Source: Ectothiorhodospira shaposhnikovii (GTDB lineage Bacteria; Pseudomonadota; Gammaproteobacteria; Ectothiorhodospirales; Ectothiorhodospiraceae). From it: a stretch of 64,000 nucleotides of DNA. The notes beneath the pieces are model-generated. The model was not told where the DNA came from, made no database searches, and worked only from the letters and a program-made list of their open reading frames with translations. Below, in pieces: positions 29,696 through 38,658 of this stretch. Made by a program: the position numbers and the translations under genes. Each line of letters begins with the position of its first letter. Within the stretch, counting starts at the first letter, position 1. The stretch is taken from assembly GCF_016584105.1 (NCBI RefSeq), contig NZ_NRSM01000016.1:21443-85442 (forward strand). The letters are read 5' to 3'.

Positions 29696-29968
29696 TCAGG
29701 CCTTTCTATGCAGGGAGAAAAGGACACCCAGACCCGGACAGAGCAGGAACACCAGCATCACCCATATGCCCCAGGTAAAGACGGCCGCCAAGGGTTGCAT
29801 TGCCTGCCATGGCAGGATCAGGCCGGCTATCATCAGAAAGCCCCCCGTCAGACGGGCCGGCATGGGGTGCCATGGAACGTCCAGCCAGCGCTGGTTGGGC
29901 GAGGTCAGATAGAGGCTGATACTTCCGGCTGTTGCCAGCAGTAGCCCTAGGGCAAGGTATGTGTTCAT
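29696..29968 (-). CDS. DUF3325-like membrane protein
   Basis: This 90-residue protein has three predicted membrane helices (YLALGLLLATAGSISLYL; LTGGFLMIAGLILPW; FTWGIWVMLVFLLCPGLGV) and the SPNQRW motif seen in DUF3325 proteins that lead iron-uptake membrane operons. Its stop abuts the DUF3649 start. It is divergent from the TonB-dependent receptor, with a Fur-box-like site between them. No biochemical role is known. Confidence 0.65.
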   Translation of the reverse strand: MNTYLALGLLLATAGSISLYLTSPNQRWLDVPWHPMPARLTGGFLMIAGLILPWQAMQPLAAVFTWGIWVMLVFLLCPGLGVLFSLHRKA

Positions 29969-30139
29969 GGGAAGGGGGTCTTTAACGTGTCAGCACCCTG
30001 GACCGGACTGGAGCCGTTTATTCCGCGCACGGGGGGCGCTCATTTCCACCGCATTCGGGACTTTGCCGCTTAAAGTGTCCACTCGGCAGCTGTCACGACA
30101 ATTCTCCGGGATTACGGTCAGCACGGCGCTTTTGATGTG

Positions 30140-30158
30140 GATAATAAAAATATTTCTC
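30140..30158. promoter_or_regulatory. Fur-box-like operator
   Basis: GATAATAAAAATATTTCTC matches the 19-base Fur consensus (GATAATGATAATCATTATC) at 14 of 19 positions. It lies in the 440-base gap between the DUF3325-DUF3649-PepSY operon and the TonB receptor, in the only AT-rich stretch there. The rest of the gap holds no gene I can support. Confidence 0.55.
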
Positions 30159-30412
30159 ATTCTATTTGCGTTGAGGGGGGGCGACAAGAGGGGGGCGCAA
30201 AGTTTCATCGGAGGACCTTGAGCTGATCCTGTCCATCTTCCGGGAGAATGCCTCTGTCGGAGCAACCTACGCCCCGTAGCCCTTTCGCTGATCCCTTCTG
30301 GAAATTATCCTCTGGTTTGGTCAACAATTGTTCGGAGGCGCAGTCCTGTTGATATGTCGGGTGAACCGGCAGGGTGTTACCGACGAGCAGAGCCACCAGG
30401 ATGGGATGTTTC

Positions 30413-32524
30413 ATGGGTCGATCATTGACGGGGTCTGTAGATATTCACGCTGGGGCAACAGAGGGGGGGGGCATCCTCCATTCCGTCGAGTTTCATGGAC
30501 CTTTTGAGGGGCGATTTCGGCCGGTCTGGAGCCGCCATCGCAAAGGTCGATCCCTTGTTTGGCAGGTTTCATCCCGCAAACCTTACGGCCATTGTTGGTA
30601 CCGGTGGTTTTGCGTTGGCTTCGGAGCACTGTTGGTCGGGGCAAGTCTGCCTGCGATCGGGAATGATCTCCTCTCCCTGGAACAGGACTATTTCATGGAC
30701 TTGCCGGTGGCCCTCACGGCCACACGTTTGCAGCAGCCTCTGATCGAAGCGCCTGCGTCGGTCACCGTGATTGACCGACAGTGGCTGGAAAGGAGTCAGG
30801 CGCGCAGTCTGGCGGATGTGCTCAGAATGGTGCCGGGTTTCCTGGTGGGGGGTGAGAACGGAAACCGTCCGGTCATCACTTACCACGGACTGGGGGAACA
30901 GTTTGCGCGCCAAATGCAGGTGCTGGTGGATGGCCGGTCGATCTATGCGCCTACCAACGGCGGTGCCCAATGGGGCAGCCTGGGGTTGAGCCCGGATGAT
31001 ATTGAGCGCATTGAGGTGATCCGGGGGCCCAATTCAGCCAGCTATGGCTCCAATGCCTTTTTTGCCATCGTCAATATCCTGACCCGTCATCCGGCCGAAA
31101 CCCAGGGACAGCAGATGGTCTTCCGTTTGGGTTCCCAGGGTGTCCGGGATCTGAGGATGCGTCATGGGGGGGGCACGCCCAACGCCGCCTACAGGTTGAC
31201 CTATAACCGCCAGGAGGATGATGGGTTCCGCCACAAGAATGACCAGCGGCAGTTGGACAACCTGGGTGCGCGAATTGACTGGATGCCCGCATCGGGCATC
31301 ACACTGGTGACGCATCTGGGCATTGACCAGACACGCAAGGGGGTTGATGGCGCCGTGGGCCTCGCCAATCCCCCGCGGACTTTCGAGCGCCAGGCAGGGC
31401 ATGTGCATCTGGAATTGCAAAACAGCCGCGACCCCGACGCCACTTACCGGTTGCAATACTACTATCAGCACAACGCGATAACTGACCAATACACGGTCCA
31501 GGATTTACAGGGGAATCCTTTTTTCATCAATCGCGACTCCGGTTCCAGACGACATGACCTGGAACTGGAATCGCATCTTAGGACTTCCAGGGATACCCGC
31601 CTGGTCTGGGGTATGGGGGCGCGGCAGGACAGCGCTGAATCCCCCTTTTTCTTTTCCGGTCTGGGCTGGACTCATAATCGACTTTATCGCGCATTTGCAA
31701 ATCTGGAGTGGTCGCCCGACCCGCGTTGGTTAATGAATCTGGGCGGCATGTACGAGTATAACGACATCACCGGAGATGACTTGATGCCTCGGGCGGCGCT
31801 GATTTACATGCCCGATGCATTCCACAGTTTCCGGCTGGTGGCCTCCAGGGCGATCCGCACCCCGAGCCTGGTGGAAGAAAGGATCCGGACCGTCGATGGC
31901 GCCATCGTTTCCGTCAGCGGCCTGGCGCCCGAGGTGATCCAGTCCCTGGAACTGGGATATCACGGCCATTGGGCCGATGGACGCCTGGAGGCAGACATCA
32001 AGCTGTTCCGGAACAGGTTGCAGGATTTGATCAGGGTCCCTTACGAGGTGCTGTATGGTATAGAACCGACTGGAGAATTCGCCAATGTCGGCGATCTGAC
32101 CCTGAAGGGCATCGAGACCCAGGTAACATACCGGCCCGGTTCGCGCGTATGGTTGCATGGCGGCCTGTCGCTGTTGTCCGCCCGCAGCGACAACCGGGAA
32201 TCCCGTCTGCAGGCTGAGTCGGTACCGTCTCATATCCTCAACCTTGCCCTGTCGTACTCACCGGTGGAGCCCTGGCTCCTGACCGCCGAGTATTACCATT
32301 ATGACTCGGTCCGGTGGGTCGATGACCCGACCGGCCCCGCCACCGATGCCGGTGACGGCTTTCTGGACCTGCATCTACGTCGTGATCTGGGCCCCCGGGT
32401 ACAGGCAGCCCTGTCTCTGACCGATGTGCTGGCGCGAGGTTACGATACCCGCCCGCAAGGTTCGCTGATCAAGCCGAACCGTCGCAGCACCGAGGCCTAT
32501 GTCAGCCTCCGGGTGGATTTCTGA
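30413..32524 (+). CDS. TonB-dependent outer-membrane receptor
   Basis: This 703-residue receptor (from the ATG at 30413) has a plug domain (about residues 105-220: LADVLRMVPGFLV, RQMQVLVDGRSIY, DDIERIEVIRGPNSASYGSNAF, quoted in parts) and a barrel ending in the expected terminal beta strand with aromatic last residue (SLRVDF). The hydrophobic signal (WFCVGFGALLVGASLPAIG) begins unusually late, about 65 codons in; GTG 30374 and ATG 30401 are other starts, and none has a clear ribosome site. The PiuB-like operon opposite suggests a ferric-siderophore substrate, which is inference. Confidence 0.88.
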   Translation: MGRSLTGSVDIHAGATEGGGILHSVEFHGPFEGRFRPVWSRHRKGRSLVWQVSSRKPYGHCWYRWFCVGFGALLVGASLPAIGNDLLSLEQDYFMDLPVALTATRLQQPLIEAPASVTVIDRQWLERSQARSLADVLRMVPGFLVGGENGNRPVITYHGLGEQFARQMQVLVDGRSIYAPTNGGAQWGSLGLSPDDIERIEVIRGPNSASYGSNAFFAIVNILTRHPAETQGQQMVFRLGSQGVRDLRMRHGGGTPNAAYRLTYNRQEDDGFRHKNDQRQLDNLGARIDWMPASGITLVTHLGIDQTRKGVDGAVGLANPPRTFERQAGHVHLELQNSRDPDATYRLQYYYQHNAITDQYTVQDLQGNPFFINRDSGSRRHDLELESHLRTSRDTRLVWGMGARQDSAESPFFFSGLGWTHNRLYRAFANLEWSPDPRWLMNLGGMYEYNDITGDDLMPRAALIYMPDAFHSFRLVASRAIRTPSLVEERIRTVDGAIVSVSGLAPEVIQSLELGYHGHWADGRLEADIKLFRNRLQDLIRVPYEVLYGIEPTGEFANVGDLTLKGIETQVTYRPGSRVWLHGGLSLLSARSDNRESRLQAESVPSHILNLALSYSPVEPWLLTAEYYHYDSVRWVDDPTGPATDAGDGFLDLHLRRDLGPRVQAALSLTDVLARGYDTRPQGSLIKPNRRSTEAYVSLRVDF

Positions 32525-32551
32525 TATCTCCATGATCAGGAGCTGGACGAC

Positions 32552-33799
32552 ATGACTGCAGATGTGGTGATCATCGGCGCCGGACTCTCCGGCCTGGCCT
32601 GCGCGCTGACCCTGTGTGAACAGGGGCGTGAGCCGCTGATCCTGGAGGCCGCCGATGGGGTCGGCGGCCGCATCCGCACCGACTACCAGGGGGGCTATCT
32701 GCTGGATCGGGGCTTCCAGGTGTTGCAGACCTGGTATCCGGAAGCGCGGCGCTTTCTGGACTACGGGGCCCTGGAGCTCAAGCCCTTCCATACCGGGGCT
32801 TTGGTGAGGATCCATGGGCGCACCCACCGGGTGAGCGATGTCTGGCGGCAGCCTTCCAGACTGCCGGAGATGCTCTGGTCGCCGGTGGGGCATCTGCCGG
32901 ACAAGCTGCATCTTTTGCACCTGCGCCGTCGCTGTCTGCGGGGCGACCTGCGTGAGCTGTATCATCGTCATGAGCGCCATGCCCTGACCCATCTGCGGGA
33001 AATGGGGTTTTCCGAACGCATCATCGAACGGTTTTTCAAGCCCTTTTTCAGCGGCGTGTTCTTCGAGCCGGAGCTGGAGGTGTCTTCCCGGGCCTTCGAG
33101 TTCGTGTTCCGGGCCTTTGCCCTGGGAGATACCGCCTTGCCCGCCCGGGGTATGGAGCAGATTCCACGGCAACTGGCCCAGCGCCTGCCCGTGGGCACGA
33201 TCCGGCTCGACACCCGGGTGGATCGGATCGAGGGTAACCGGGTCTTTCCGGTCGCCGGCGAACCATTGCAGGCCCGTCACATCGTCGTGGCCACCGACGG
33301 CCCCGAGGCCGCCCGTCTGCTGGGTCTGGAGGCATCGGAGCCGGTGCCTACCCGAGGGACCACCTGCGTTCATTTTGCCACCGGACAGGCGCCTTTCGAG
33401 GGCGCCTACCTGATGCTCAATGGGGAGGGGCATGGCATCGTCAACAGCGTGCTGTGTCCCTCCGAGCTGTCCTCCCATTACGCCCCGGTCGGACGTGCCC
33501 TGGTGACCGTGAATGTGCATGGCGCCGAACACGATCCGGAAGTCCTGGAGAGTGATATCCGTCGCCAGCTGACGGACTGGTTCGGCGCCGATGTCAGTCA
33601 ATGGGAGCGCCTCGCCTGCTATCGACTGCCCCACGCCCTGCCGGTCCAGGCACCGCAGGTTCCCTGGCCGGGCGAGGTCCCGCTGCGCCACGGCGAGCAC
33701 CTGTGGTCCTGCAGCGAACTTGGGGCGGCCCCGTCGATCCAGTGGGCGCTGCACCTGGGGCGTCGCGCCGGCGAGGAAATCGCGGCTGCCGGAGACTGA
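32552..33799 (+). CDS. FAD-dependent amine-oxidase-type oxidoreductase
   Basis: This 415-residue flavoprotein has the dinucleotide motif VVIIGAGLSGLACALTL at the N-terminus, followed by GGRIRTD and a C-terminal FAD-contact segment (WSCSELGAAPSIQWAL). The overall pattern is that of amine-oxidase or phytoene-desaturase-like proteins of unknown substrate. It lies 27 bases after the TonB receptor on the same strand and could be cotranscribed. The 517-codon antisense frame over it is a shadow. Confidence 0.8.
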   Translation: MTADVVIIGAGLSGLACALTLCEQGREPLILEAADGVGGRIRTDYQGGYLLDRGFQVLQTWYPEARRFLDYGALELKPFHTGALVRIHGRTHRVSDVWRQPSRLPEMLWSPVGHLPDKLHLLHLRRRCLRGDLRELYHRHERHALTHLREMGFSERIIERFFKPFFSGVFFEPELEVSSRAFEFVFRAFALGDTALPARGMEQIPRQLAQRLPVGTIRLDTRVDRIEGNRVFPVAGEPLQARHIVVATDGPEAARLLGLEASEPVPTRGTTCVHFATGQAPFEGAYLMLNGEGHGIVNSVLCPSELSSHYAPVGRALVTVNVHGAEHDPEVLESDIRRQLTDWFGADVSQWERLACYRLPHALPVQAPQVPWPGEVPLRHGEHLWSCSELGAAPSIQWALHLGRRAGEEIAAAGD

Positions 33800-33872
33800 C
33801 ACGGGACGCGGTCCGGGGGTGGGCATGAATGCGCTACAATCAACCCCACATTCGAGACCGCAAGGACACCCC

Positions 33873-34739
33873 ATGATCCGCAGCATGACCGGATTCGCCC
33901 GTTGTGAATCCTCCGGCGATGTCGGCACCCTGGCCTGGGAACTGCGCAGCGTTAATCACCGTTATCTGGACGTGAGCACCCGCCTGCCCGAGGAGCTGCG
34001 CTCCCTGGAGGGGCCGGTGCGCGAGCGGGTCACCGCCCGTCTGGGGCGGGGCAAGGTGGAGTGCACCCTTCGTTTTCGCAAGGCGGACAGTGCCGACAAC
34101 ACCCTGGAGATCAACGACGATCTGGCCAAGGAACTCATCACCACCGCGGTCAAGGTGGAGCACTGGATGATGAATGCCGCCCGCATGAGTGCCATGGAGA
34201 TCCTGCGCTGGCCCGGGGTGGTGCGTCAGTCCGAACCCGACCTGCAGCCGGTGCATGCCGCCGCCCTGAGCCTTCTGGATCAGGCGCTGGAGGCACTGAT
34301 CGACCATCGCGCCCGGGAAGGCGCCCATATCCATGGCCTGCTGGAAAGCCGCTGCCGGGCCATCGGCGAACAGGTGGCCCAGGTGCGCGCCCGTCGCCCG
34401 GAGGTGGTGACGGCCCTGAGAGAGCGCCTGCGCACCCGTATCGGTGAGCTGGGTGTGGATCTGGAACCCGGACGTCTGGAGCAGGAGCTGGCCCTCCAGG
34501 CCCAAAAGCTGGACGTGGCCGAGGAGCTGGATCGTCTGGACGGCCATGTGAAGGAGGTCCTGGCCTGCCTGCGGCGGGACGAACCGGTCGGGCGGCGCCT
34601 GGACTTCCTCATGCAGGAGTTCAACCGGGAGGCCAATACCCTGGGCTCCAAGGCCAATGACATGGAAACCACTCAGGCCTCGGTGGAACTGAAGGTGCTG
34701 ATCGAACAGATGCGGGAGCAGATCCAGAACATCGAATGA
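33873..34739 (+). CDS. yicC: YicC-family endoribonuclease
   Basis: This 288-residue protein matches YicC: start MIRSMTGFARCE, then LRSVNHRYLDVSTRLPEELR in the N-terminal YicC domain and the C-terminal DUF1732 stretch RRLDFLMQEFNREANTLGSK. Family members act as metal-dependent endoribonucleases. The start at 33873 is fixed by this N-terminus; a longer frame opens earlier inside the previous gene. In many relatives gmk follows, but here a DUF2835 gene does. Confidence 0.93.
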   Translation: MIRSMTGFARCESSGDVGTLAWELRSVNHRYLDVSTRLPEELRSLEGPVRERVTARLGRGKVECTLRFRKADSADNTLEINDDLAKELITTAVKVEHWMMNAARMSAMEILRWPGVVRQSEPDLQPVHAAALSLLDQALEALIDHRAREGAHIHGLLESRCRAIGEQVAQVRARRPEVVTALRERLRTRIGELGVDLEPGRLEQELALQAQKLDVAEELDRLDGHVKEVLACLRRDEPVGRRLDFLMQEFNREANTLGSKANDMETTQASVELKVLIEQMREQIQNIE

Positions 34740-34784
34740 GGTCCTGTCCCCATCCACGCCGCCCGATGCCGACCCGCCACCCCC

Positions 34785-35003
34785 GTGCAGCATTTTCACT
34801 TCAACCTCAGCATCTCCCGCGACGACTACCTGCGCTACTACAGCGGCGCGGCCTCGGCGGTGGTGGCCATGTCCCGAGAGGGGCAGACGGTGCGTTTTCC
34901 GGCCTCCGCGCTGCGCCCGTTCGTGCTGCACGACGGAGTCCATGGGCGCTTTCGGCTCACTGTTGACGACCAGTTCAAACTTCTGTCACTGGAGCGTCTC
35001 TGA
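34785..35003 (+). CDS. DUF2835 protein
   Basis: This 72-residue protein (GTG start at 34785) matches the small DUF2835 family of gammaproteobacteria: FNLSISRDDYLRYY, then VRFPASALRPFV and a C-terminal GRFRLTVDDQFKLLSL. Its function is unknown. It lies 45 bases after yicC on the same strand. Confidence 0.75.
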   Translation: MQHFHFNLSISRDDYLRYYSGAASAVVAMSREGQTVRFPASALRPFVLHDGVHGRFRLTVDDQFKLLSLERL

Positions 35004-35016
35004 CCTGCCTCGTCCC

Positions 35017-35044
35017 CTTGAAATCCTCCATGGCGGACCTATAT
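35017..35044 (+). promoter_or_regulatory. Sigma-32-like heat-shock promoter of hsp20
   Basis: CTTGAAA at 35017-35023 and ACCTATAT at 35037-35044 match the heat-shock sigma factor consensus (CTTGAAA, 11-16 bases, CCCCATNT) with a 13-base spacer. The site is 60 bases upstream of the hsp20 start, which is also preceded by a strong AGGAGG ribosome site at about 35090. Confidence 0.55.
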
Positions 35045-35103
35045 CTGCTCACGACAGGGGCTTGCAGCCCAACCCGACGAGCAGTGAACAGGAGGACGTT
35101 ATC

Positions 35104-35535
35104 ATGTTGACCCGCTATGAACCCTGGAGTCTTCTGAATCAGTTGTCCCGTGAACTCGATCGCCTGCACGGCAGCGGCTACGGCAACGAGGAAACCGCCG
35201 CCACCGCCGACTGGGTGCCGGCGGTGGATATCCGGGAAGAGACGGACGCCTATGTCCTGCATGCGGATGTCCCCGGCGTGGATCCCAAGGATATTGAAGT
35301 CCACATGGAAAACGGTGTGCTCACCATCAGCGGCGAGCGCAAGGCCGAGACCAAGGAAGAACGGGAGAACTACAAGCGGGTGGAGCGCATCCGCGGCAGC
35401 TTCTTCCGTCGATTCAGCCTGCCGGATACCGCGGACGCCGAGCGCATCTCCGCCCGCAGTGTGAACGGTGTACTGGAGGTCCGCATTCCCAAGCAGGAGA
35501 AGGTTCAGCCCCGGCGCATCTCCGTGGAAGGCTGA
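35104..35535 (+). CDS. Hsp20-family small heat-shock protein
   Basis: This 143-residue alpha-crystallin-type chaperone has the N-terminal MLTRYEPWSLLNQLSRELDR, an alpha-crystallin domain from about residue 38 (WVPAVDIREETDAYVLHADV), the GVLTISGERK strand and the C-terminal anchoring IPK tail (VLEVRIPKQEK). It holds unfolding proteins in a refoldable state. A clear AGGAGG precedes the ATG, and a sigma-32-like promoter lies upstream. The J-protein and protease genes that follow suggest a stress-response cluster. Confidence 0.93.
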   Translation: MLTRYEPWSLLNQLSRELDRLHGSGYGNEETAATADWVPAVDIREETDAYVLHADVPGVDPKDIEVHMENGVLTISGERKAETKEERENYKRVERIRGSFFRRFSLPDTADAERISARSVNGVLEVRIPKQEKVQPRRISVEG

Positions 35536-35570
35536 TGTCCGGCGACGGCCTTTTCCCGTGACACCCACCG

Positions 35571-35594
35571 TGCGCCGCGTTCCCACGCGGCGCA
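35571..35594 (+). terminator. Hairpin after hsp20
   Basis: TGCGCCGCG and CGCGGCGCA form a perfect 9-base stem (7 bases between) followed by CTTGCTTTC in the 86-base gap between hsp20 and the J-protein gene. This is a plausible partial terminator; the T-run is interrupted. Confidence 0.45.
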
Positions 35595-35621
35595 CTTGCT
35601 TTCGGAGTATCCTGACGGGCC

Positions 35622-36563
35622 ATGGAATACAAAGATTATTACAAGGTGCTGGGGGTGGAGCGCACGGCCACCCAGGACGAGCTCAAGAAGGTCTATCGCC
35701 GTCTTGCCCGCAAGTATCATCCGGACGTGAGCAAGGAATCCAATGCCGAGGAGCGGTTCAAGGAGGTGAACGAGGCCTACGAGGTCCTGGGCGACCCGGA
35801 AAAGCGCAAGACCTACGATCAACTGGGCAGCCACTGGCGCCCGGGGCAGGATTTTCGTCCGCCGCCGGACTTTGACGCCTGGTTCGGAGGGGCGCCCGGC
35901 GGACGCGCCGGGGGTTTTTCCGGCGGCTTCCAGGACGGTTTCACCCAGAGCGATTTTTCTGAATTCTTCGAGGCCCTGTTCGGTCGGCAGGGTGCCCAGC
36001 GCACTCGCGGCCACCGTACCCAGCGGGGCTTTGCCGGCCAGGGCGAGGACAGGACCGCCCGCATCCGCCTGGATCTGGAACGCGCGGTGAAGGGCGGCTC
36101 CGTCTCCGTGCGCGCCGGTGACCGGACCCTGCAGGTGAAGGTCCCTCCCGGTGTGACCGAGGGTCAGCGCATTCGCCTGGTGGGGCAGGGCACCCCGGGC
36201 ATCGGTGGCGGCCCCGCGGGGGACCTGTATCTGGAGGTCCATATCAAGCCTCATCCCTATTTCCGCCTGGAAGGTCGGGATGTCCATCTGGACCTGCCGA
36301 TCACGCCCTGGGAGGCGGCCCTGGGGGCGACGGTGAACGTGCCCACCCTGGACGGACGGGTGGACATGAAGATCCCCGCCGGTTCCCAGTCCGGCCGCCG
36401 TTTGCGGCTCAAGGGGCGTGGTCTGCCGGGAACCCCGCCGGGGGACCAGTATCTGGTGCTGCAGATTCATACCCCGCCCGCGGACGAGAAATCCGCCCGC
36501 TCCCTCTACGAGCGCATGAGCAAGGAGATGCCTTTCGATCCCAGGGCGCATCTGCAGTCCTGA
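35622..36563 (+). CDS. cbpA: CbpA-type J-domain co-chaperone
   Basis: This 313-residue protein starts with a J domain ([19 protein letters not shown] and the essential HPD in [10 protein letters not shown]), then a Gly/Phe-rich linker (about 75-130) and two C-terminal substrate-binding domains ([19 protein letters not shown]). It lacks the cysteine zinc region of DnaJ, which places it with CbpA-like proteins that stimulate DnaK. It follows hsp20 on the same strand. Confidence 0.9.
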   Translation: MEYKDYYKVLGVERTATQDELKKVYRRLARKYHPDVSKESNAEERFKEVNEAYEVLGDPEKRKTYDQLGSHWRPGQDFRPPPDFDAWFGGAPGGRAGGFSGGFQDGFTQSDFSEFFEALFGRQGAQRTRGHRTQRGFAGQGEDRTARIRLDLERAVKGGSVSVRAGDRTLQVKVPPGVTEGQRIRLVGQGTPGIGGGPAGDLYLEVHIKPHPYFRLEGRDVHLDLPITPWEAALGATVNVPTLDGRVDMKIPAGSQSGRRLRLKGRGLPGTPPGDQYLVLQIHTPPADEKSARSLYERMSKEMPFDPRAHLQS

Positions 36564-36670
36564 CGGCCCCGTGGCCGAAACTGCCGCGGAGGGCGGTGGG
36601 GTGGCGATAGTCGGTATTGAACCCGAAGGCTTCCCGACAGTCTCAATGGAGGCCCTGGCAGACCCTTTGT

Positions 36671-36742
36671 CGTCACTTCCGCGCAGGCGGGAGTCCAGGG
36701 TTTTCGGCCCGTGACTGGATTCCCGCGTTCGCGGGAATGACG
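36671..36742. repeat. Palindromic intergenic repeat (REPIN/MITE-like)
   Basis: The 72-base element has imperfect inverted termini of about 28 bases: CGTCACTTCCGCGCAGG at the left matches the reverse of CGCGTTCGCGGGAATGACG at the right. The right arm itself contains the perfect hairpin ATTCCCGCGTTCGCGGGAAT (36719-36738). Such sequences recur between genes in many proteobacteria and are moved in trans. A half-copy (GCTTTCGCGGGAATGG) is visible near 10398. Confidence 0.6.
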
Positions 36743-36815
36743 GGACGGGATGGAAACGTCCCAGGGAAGCGCGGGGCGTTCCTTTCAAGCAACTCAATGT
36801 CTTGACGAATTCGCC

Positions 36816-38207
36816 ATGAGAACGAAACGCCTTCATCCGTTGTGCAAACCTCTCCTGTGGCCCCTCCTGCTGGTACTCCTGCTGGGCTTGAGCCTGCCGG
36901 CAACCGCCCGTCTGCCGGTGAAAGTGGACGGCGAACCCCTGCCGTCCCTGGCCCCCATGCTGGAGCAGACCATCCCCGGTGTGGTGAACCTGGCCACCCG
37001 GGGGCGGGTGCAGGAACGGGGTAGCCCGTTGTTTGATGACCCCTTCTTCCGCCGCTTTTTCGACCTGCCCCAAACCCCCCGGGAACGTCAGACCCAGGGG
37101 TTGGGTTCCGGCGTGATCCTGGACGCGGAGAAGGGCTTCATCCTCACCAATGACCACGTGATCCGCAACGCCGATGAAATCGTGGTCACCCTCCACGACG
37201 GCCGGCGCCTGGATGCGAAGGTGATCGGTACCGACCAGGCTACCGACCTGGCGGTATTGCAGGTGGAGGCGGAAGGACTCAAGGCGCTCCCGGTTGCCGA
37301 TTCCGATGCCCTGAAGGTGGGAGATTTCGTGGTGGCCATCGGTAATCCTTTTGGCCTGGGGCAGACCGTGACCTCGGGCATCGTCAGCGCCCTGGGGCGG
37401 AGCGGGCTGAGCGTAGAGGCCTACGAGGACTTCATCCAGACCGATGCCTCCATCAATCCCGGCAATTCCGGTGGGGCGCTGGTGAATCTGCGGGGCGAGC
37501 TGGTGGGCATCAACTCCGCCATCCTCACCCGCGGCGGCGGCAACATCGGCATCGGCTTTGCCATCCCGGTGAACATGGCCCTGCAGGTGATGGATCATCT
37601 GGTTGAATACGGCGAGGTGCGGCGCGGACGCCTGGGTGTGTCGGTGCAGAACCTGACCCCGGACCTGGCCCGGGCCTTCGGCATCGAGCAGACCCAAGGG
37701 GCGGTCATCGCACGGGTGGAACGGGGATCGCCCGGGGCTCGGGCGGGACTCAAGGAAGGCGATGTGGTGACCCGGGTGAACGGTCGTGTCATTCGCAACG
37801 CCGCCGAACTGCGCAACGCCATCGGGCTGTTGCGGGTGGGATCCACCGTGGAACTGGAGATCCTGCGGGACAAACGGACCCGGGTGATCCGGACCCAGGT
37901 GGGCGAGATCCAGTCCTCCACGCTGGAGGGGGGGCGCATCAGTCCCCGTCTGGAAGGGGCGGCCCTGGGCGAGATCCAGGAAGATTCCCCCCTCCACGGC
38001 GAGGTGGAAGGGGTGGTGGTGGTCCGGGTCGCGCCGGGTTCACCGGCTGCCCGGGCCGGTCTCAGACCCGGTGATCTGATCTTGTCGGCGAATCGTCGCC
38101 CGGTCACCAGCCTGGATGAATTCAGGCAGGCCGTGGGCGCCGGCGGGCAACGCCTGCTGCTGAACCTGCGCCGTGACAACAGCGCCTTCTTCCTGTTGTT
38201 GCAGTAG
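36816..38207 (+). CDS. Do-like periplasmic serine protease (DegQ/MucD type)
   Basis: This 463-residue HtrA-family protease has a signal peptide (LLWPLLLVLLLGLSLPATA), a trypsin-like domain with His in LTNDHVI, Asp in TDLAVL and Ser in NPGNSGGAL, then two PDZ domains (about 255-345 and 370-460; GVVVVRVAPGSPAARAGL). It degrades misfolded envelope proteins. The start at 36816 is chosen because it opens directly into the signal peptide. It continues the stress cluster of hsp20 and cbpA. Confidence 0.93.
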   Translation: MRTKRLHPLCKPLLWPLLLVLLLGLSLPATARLPVKVDGEPLPSLAPMLEQTIPGVVNLATRGRVQERGSPLFDDPFFRRFFDLPQTPRERQTQGLGSGVILDAEKGFILTNDHVIRNADEIVVTLHDGRRLDAKVIGTDQATDLAVLQVEAEGLKALPVADSDALKVGDFVVAIGNPFGLGQTVTSGIVSALGRSGLSVEAYEDFIQTDASINPGNSGGALVNLRGELVGINSAILTRGGGNIGIGFAIPVNMALQVMDHLVEYGEVRRGRLGVSVQNLTPDLARAFGIEQTQGAVIARVERGSPGARAGLKEGDVVTRVNGRVIRNAAELRNAIGLLRVGSTVELEILRDKRTRVIRTQVGEIQSSTLEGGRISPRLEGAALGEIQEDSPLHGEVEGVVVVRVAPGSPAARAGLRPGDLILSANRRPVTSLDEFRQAVGAGGQRLLLNLRRDNSAFFLLLQ

Positions 38208-38216
38208 GTTTCGCCC

Positions 38217-38654
38217 CTACATGCCGGACGTGTTGCCGCTTACCCAGCGTTGCTGTCCGCTTTGCAGCCGTTCCTGCTTCCAGAAGGGCGCCCTGGACTT
38301 GAGGGCCTCCATGATGAACCGGCAGGCCTCGAAGGCCGCCTGACGATGGGCCGACCAGACAGCGACCAGGACGATGGGGTCGCCGGGGTGTATCCGGCCC
38401 ACCCGATGGGCGATCAGCGCGTCTTCCGGTGTCCACTGTTCCCGGGCTTCCTGCTCGATGGCCTCCAGTTGTCGCTCGGTCATGCCGGGGTAGTGTTCCA
38501 GGGTCATGGCCTGGATATCGTCGCCTTCGTTGAAATCACGCATGGTCCCGACGAAGATGGCGGTGGCGCCGAAGCACCCGGCAGTCAGGCCCTGCTGATG
38601 ACGAATCAGTGTTTCCCAGGGATCCAGCGCTTCGGCAAAAAGATGGACGGCCAC
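38217..38654 (-). CDS. moaE: Molybdopterin synthase large subunit
   Basis: This 145-residue MoaE carries out sulfur transfer to precursor Z with MoaD. The segments GATAIFVGTMRDFNEGD, LEHYPGMTERQLEAI, HRVGRIHPGD and APFWKQE (catalytic lysine region) are typical. It lies 4 bases after moaD on the same strand and is convergent with the protease gene. Confidence 0.95.
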   Translation of the reverse strand: MAVHLFAEALDPWETLIRHQQGLTAGCFGATAIFVGTMRDFNEGDDIQAMTLEHYPGMTERQLEAIEQEAREQWTPEDALIAHRVGRIHPGDPIVLVAVWSAHRQAAFEACRFIMEALKSRAPFWKQERLQSGQQRWVSGNTSGM

Positions 38655-38658
38655 GGCG

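Noticed and set aside
30205..30414. 69-codon minus-strand frame starting with a hydrophobic stretch, next to the TonB receptor start
   Set aside because: Its start overlaps the receptor start on the other strand and it has no convincing ribosome site or family; it might be a small exported protein but cannot be supported.
32375..33928. 517-codon minus-strand frame opposite the flavoprotein
   Set aside because: The + strand frame has a clear FAD motif; the antisense product is low in recognisable content.
35505..37997. 830-codon open frame on the minus strand opposite cbpA and the protease
   Set aside because: It is a GC-skew shadow: both genes on the + strand have clear domains, and the antisense protein is His/Gly/Pro-rich without motifs.
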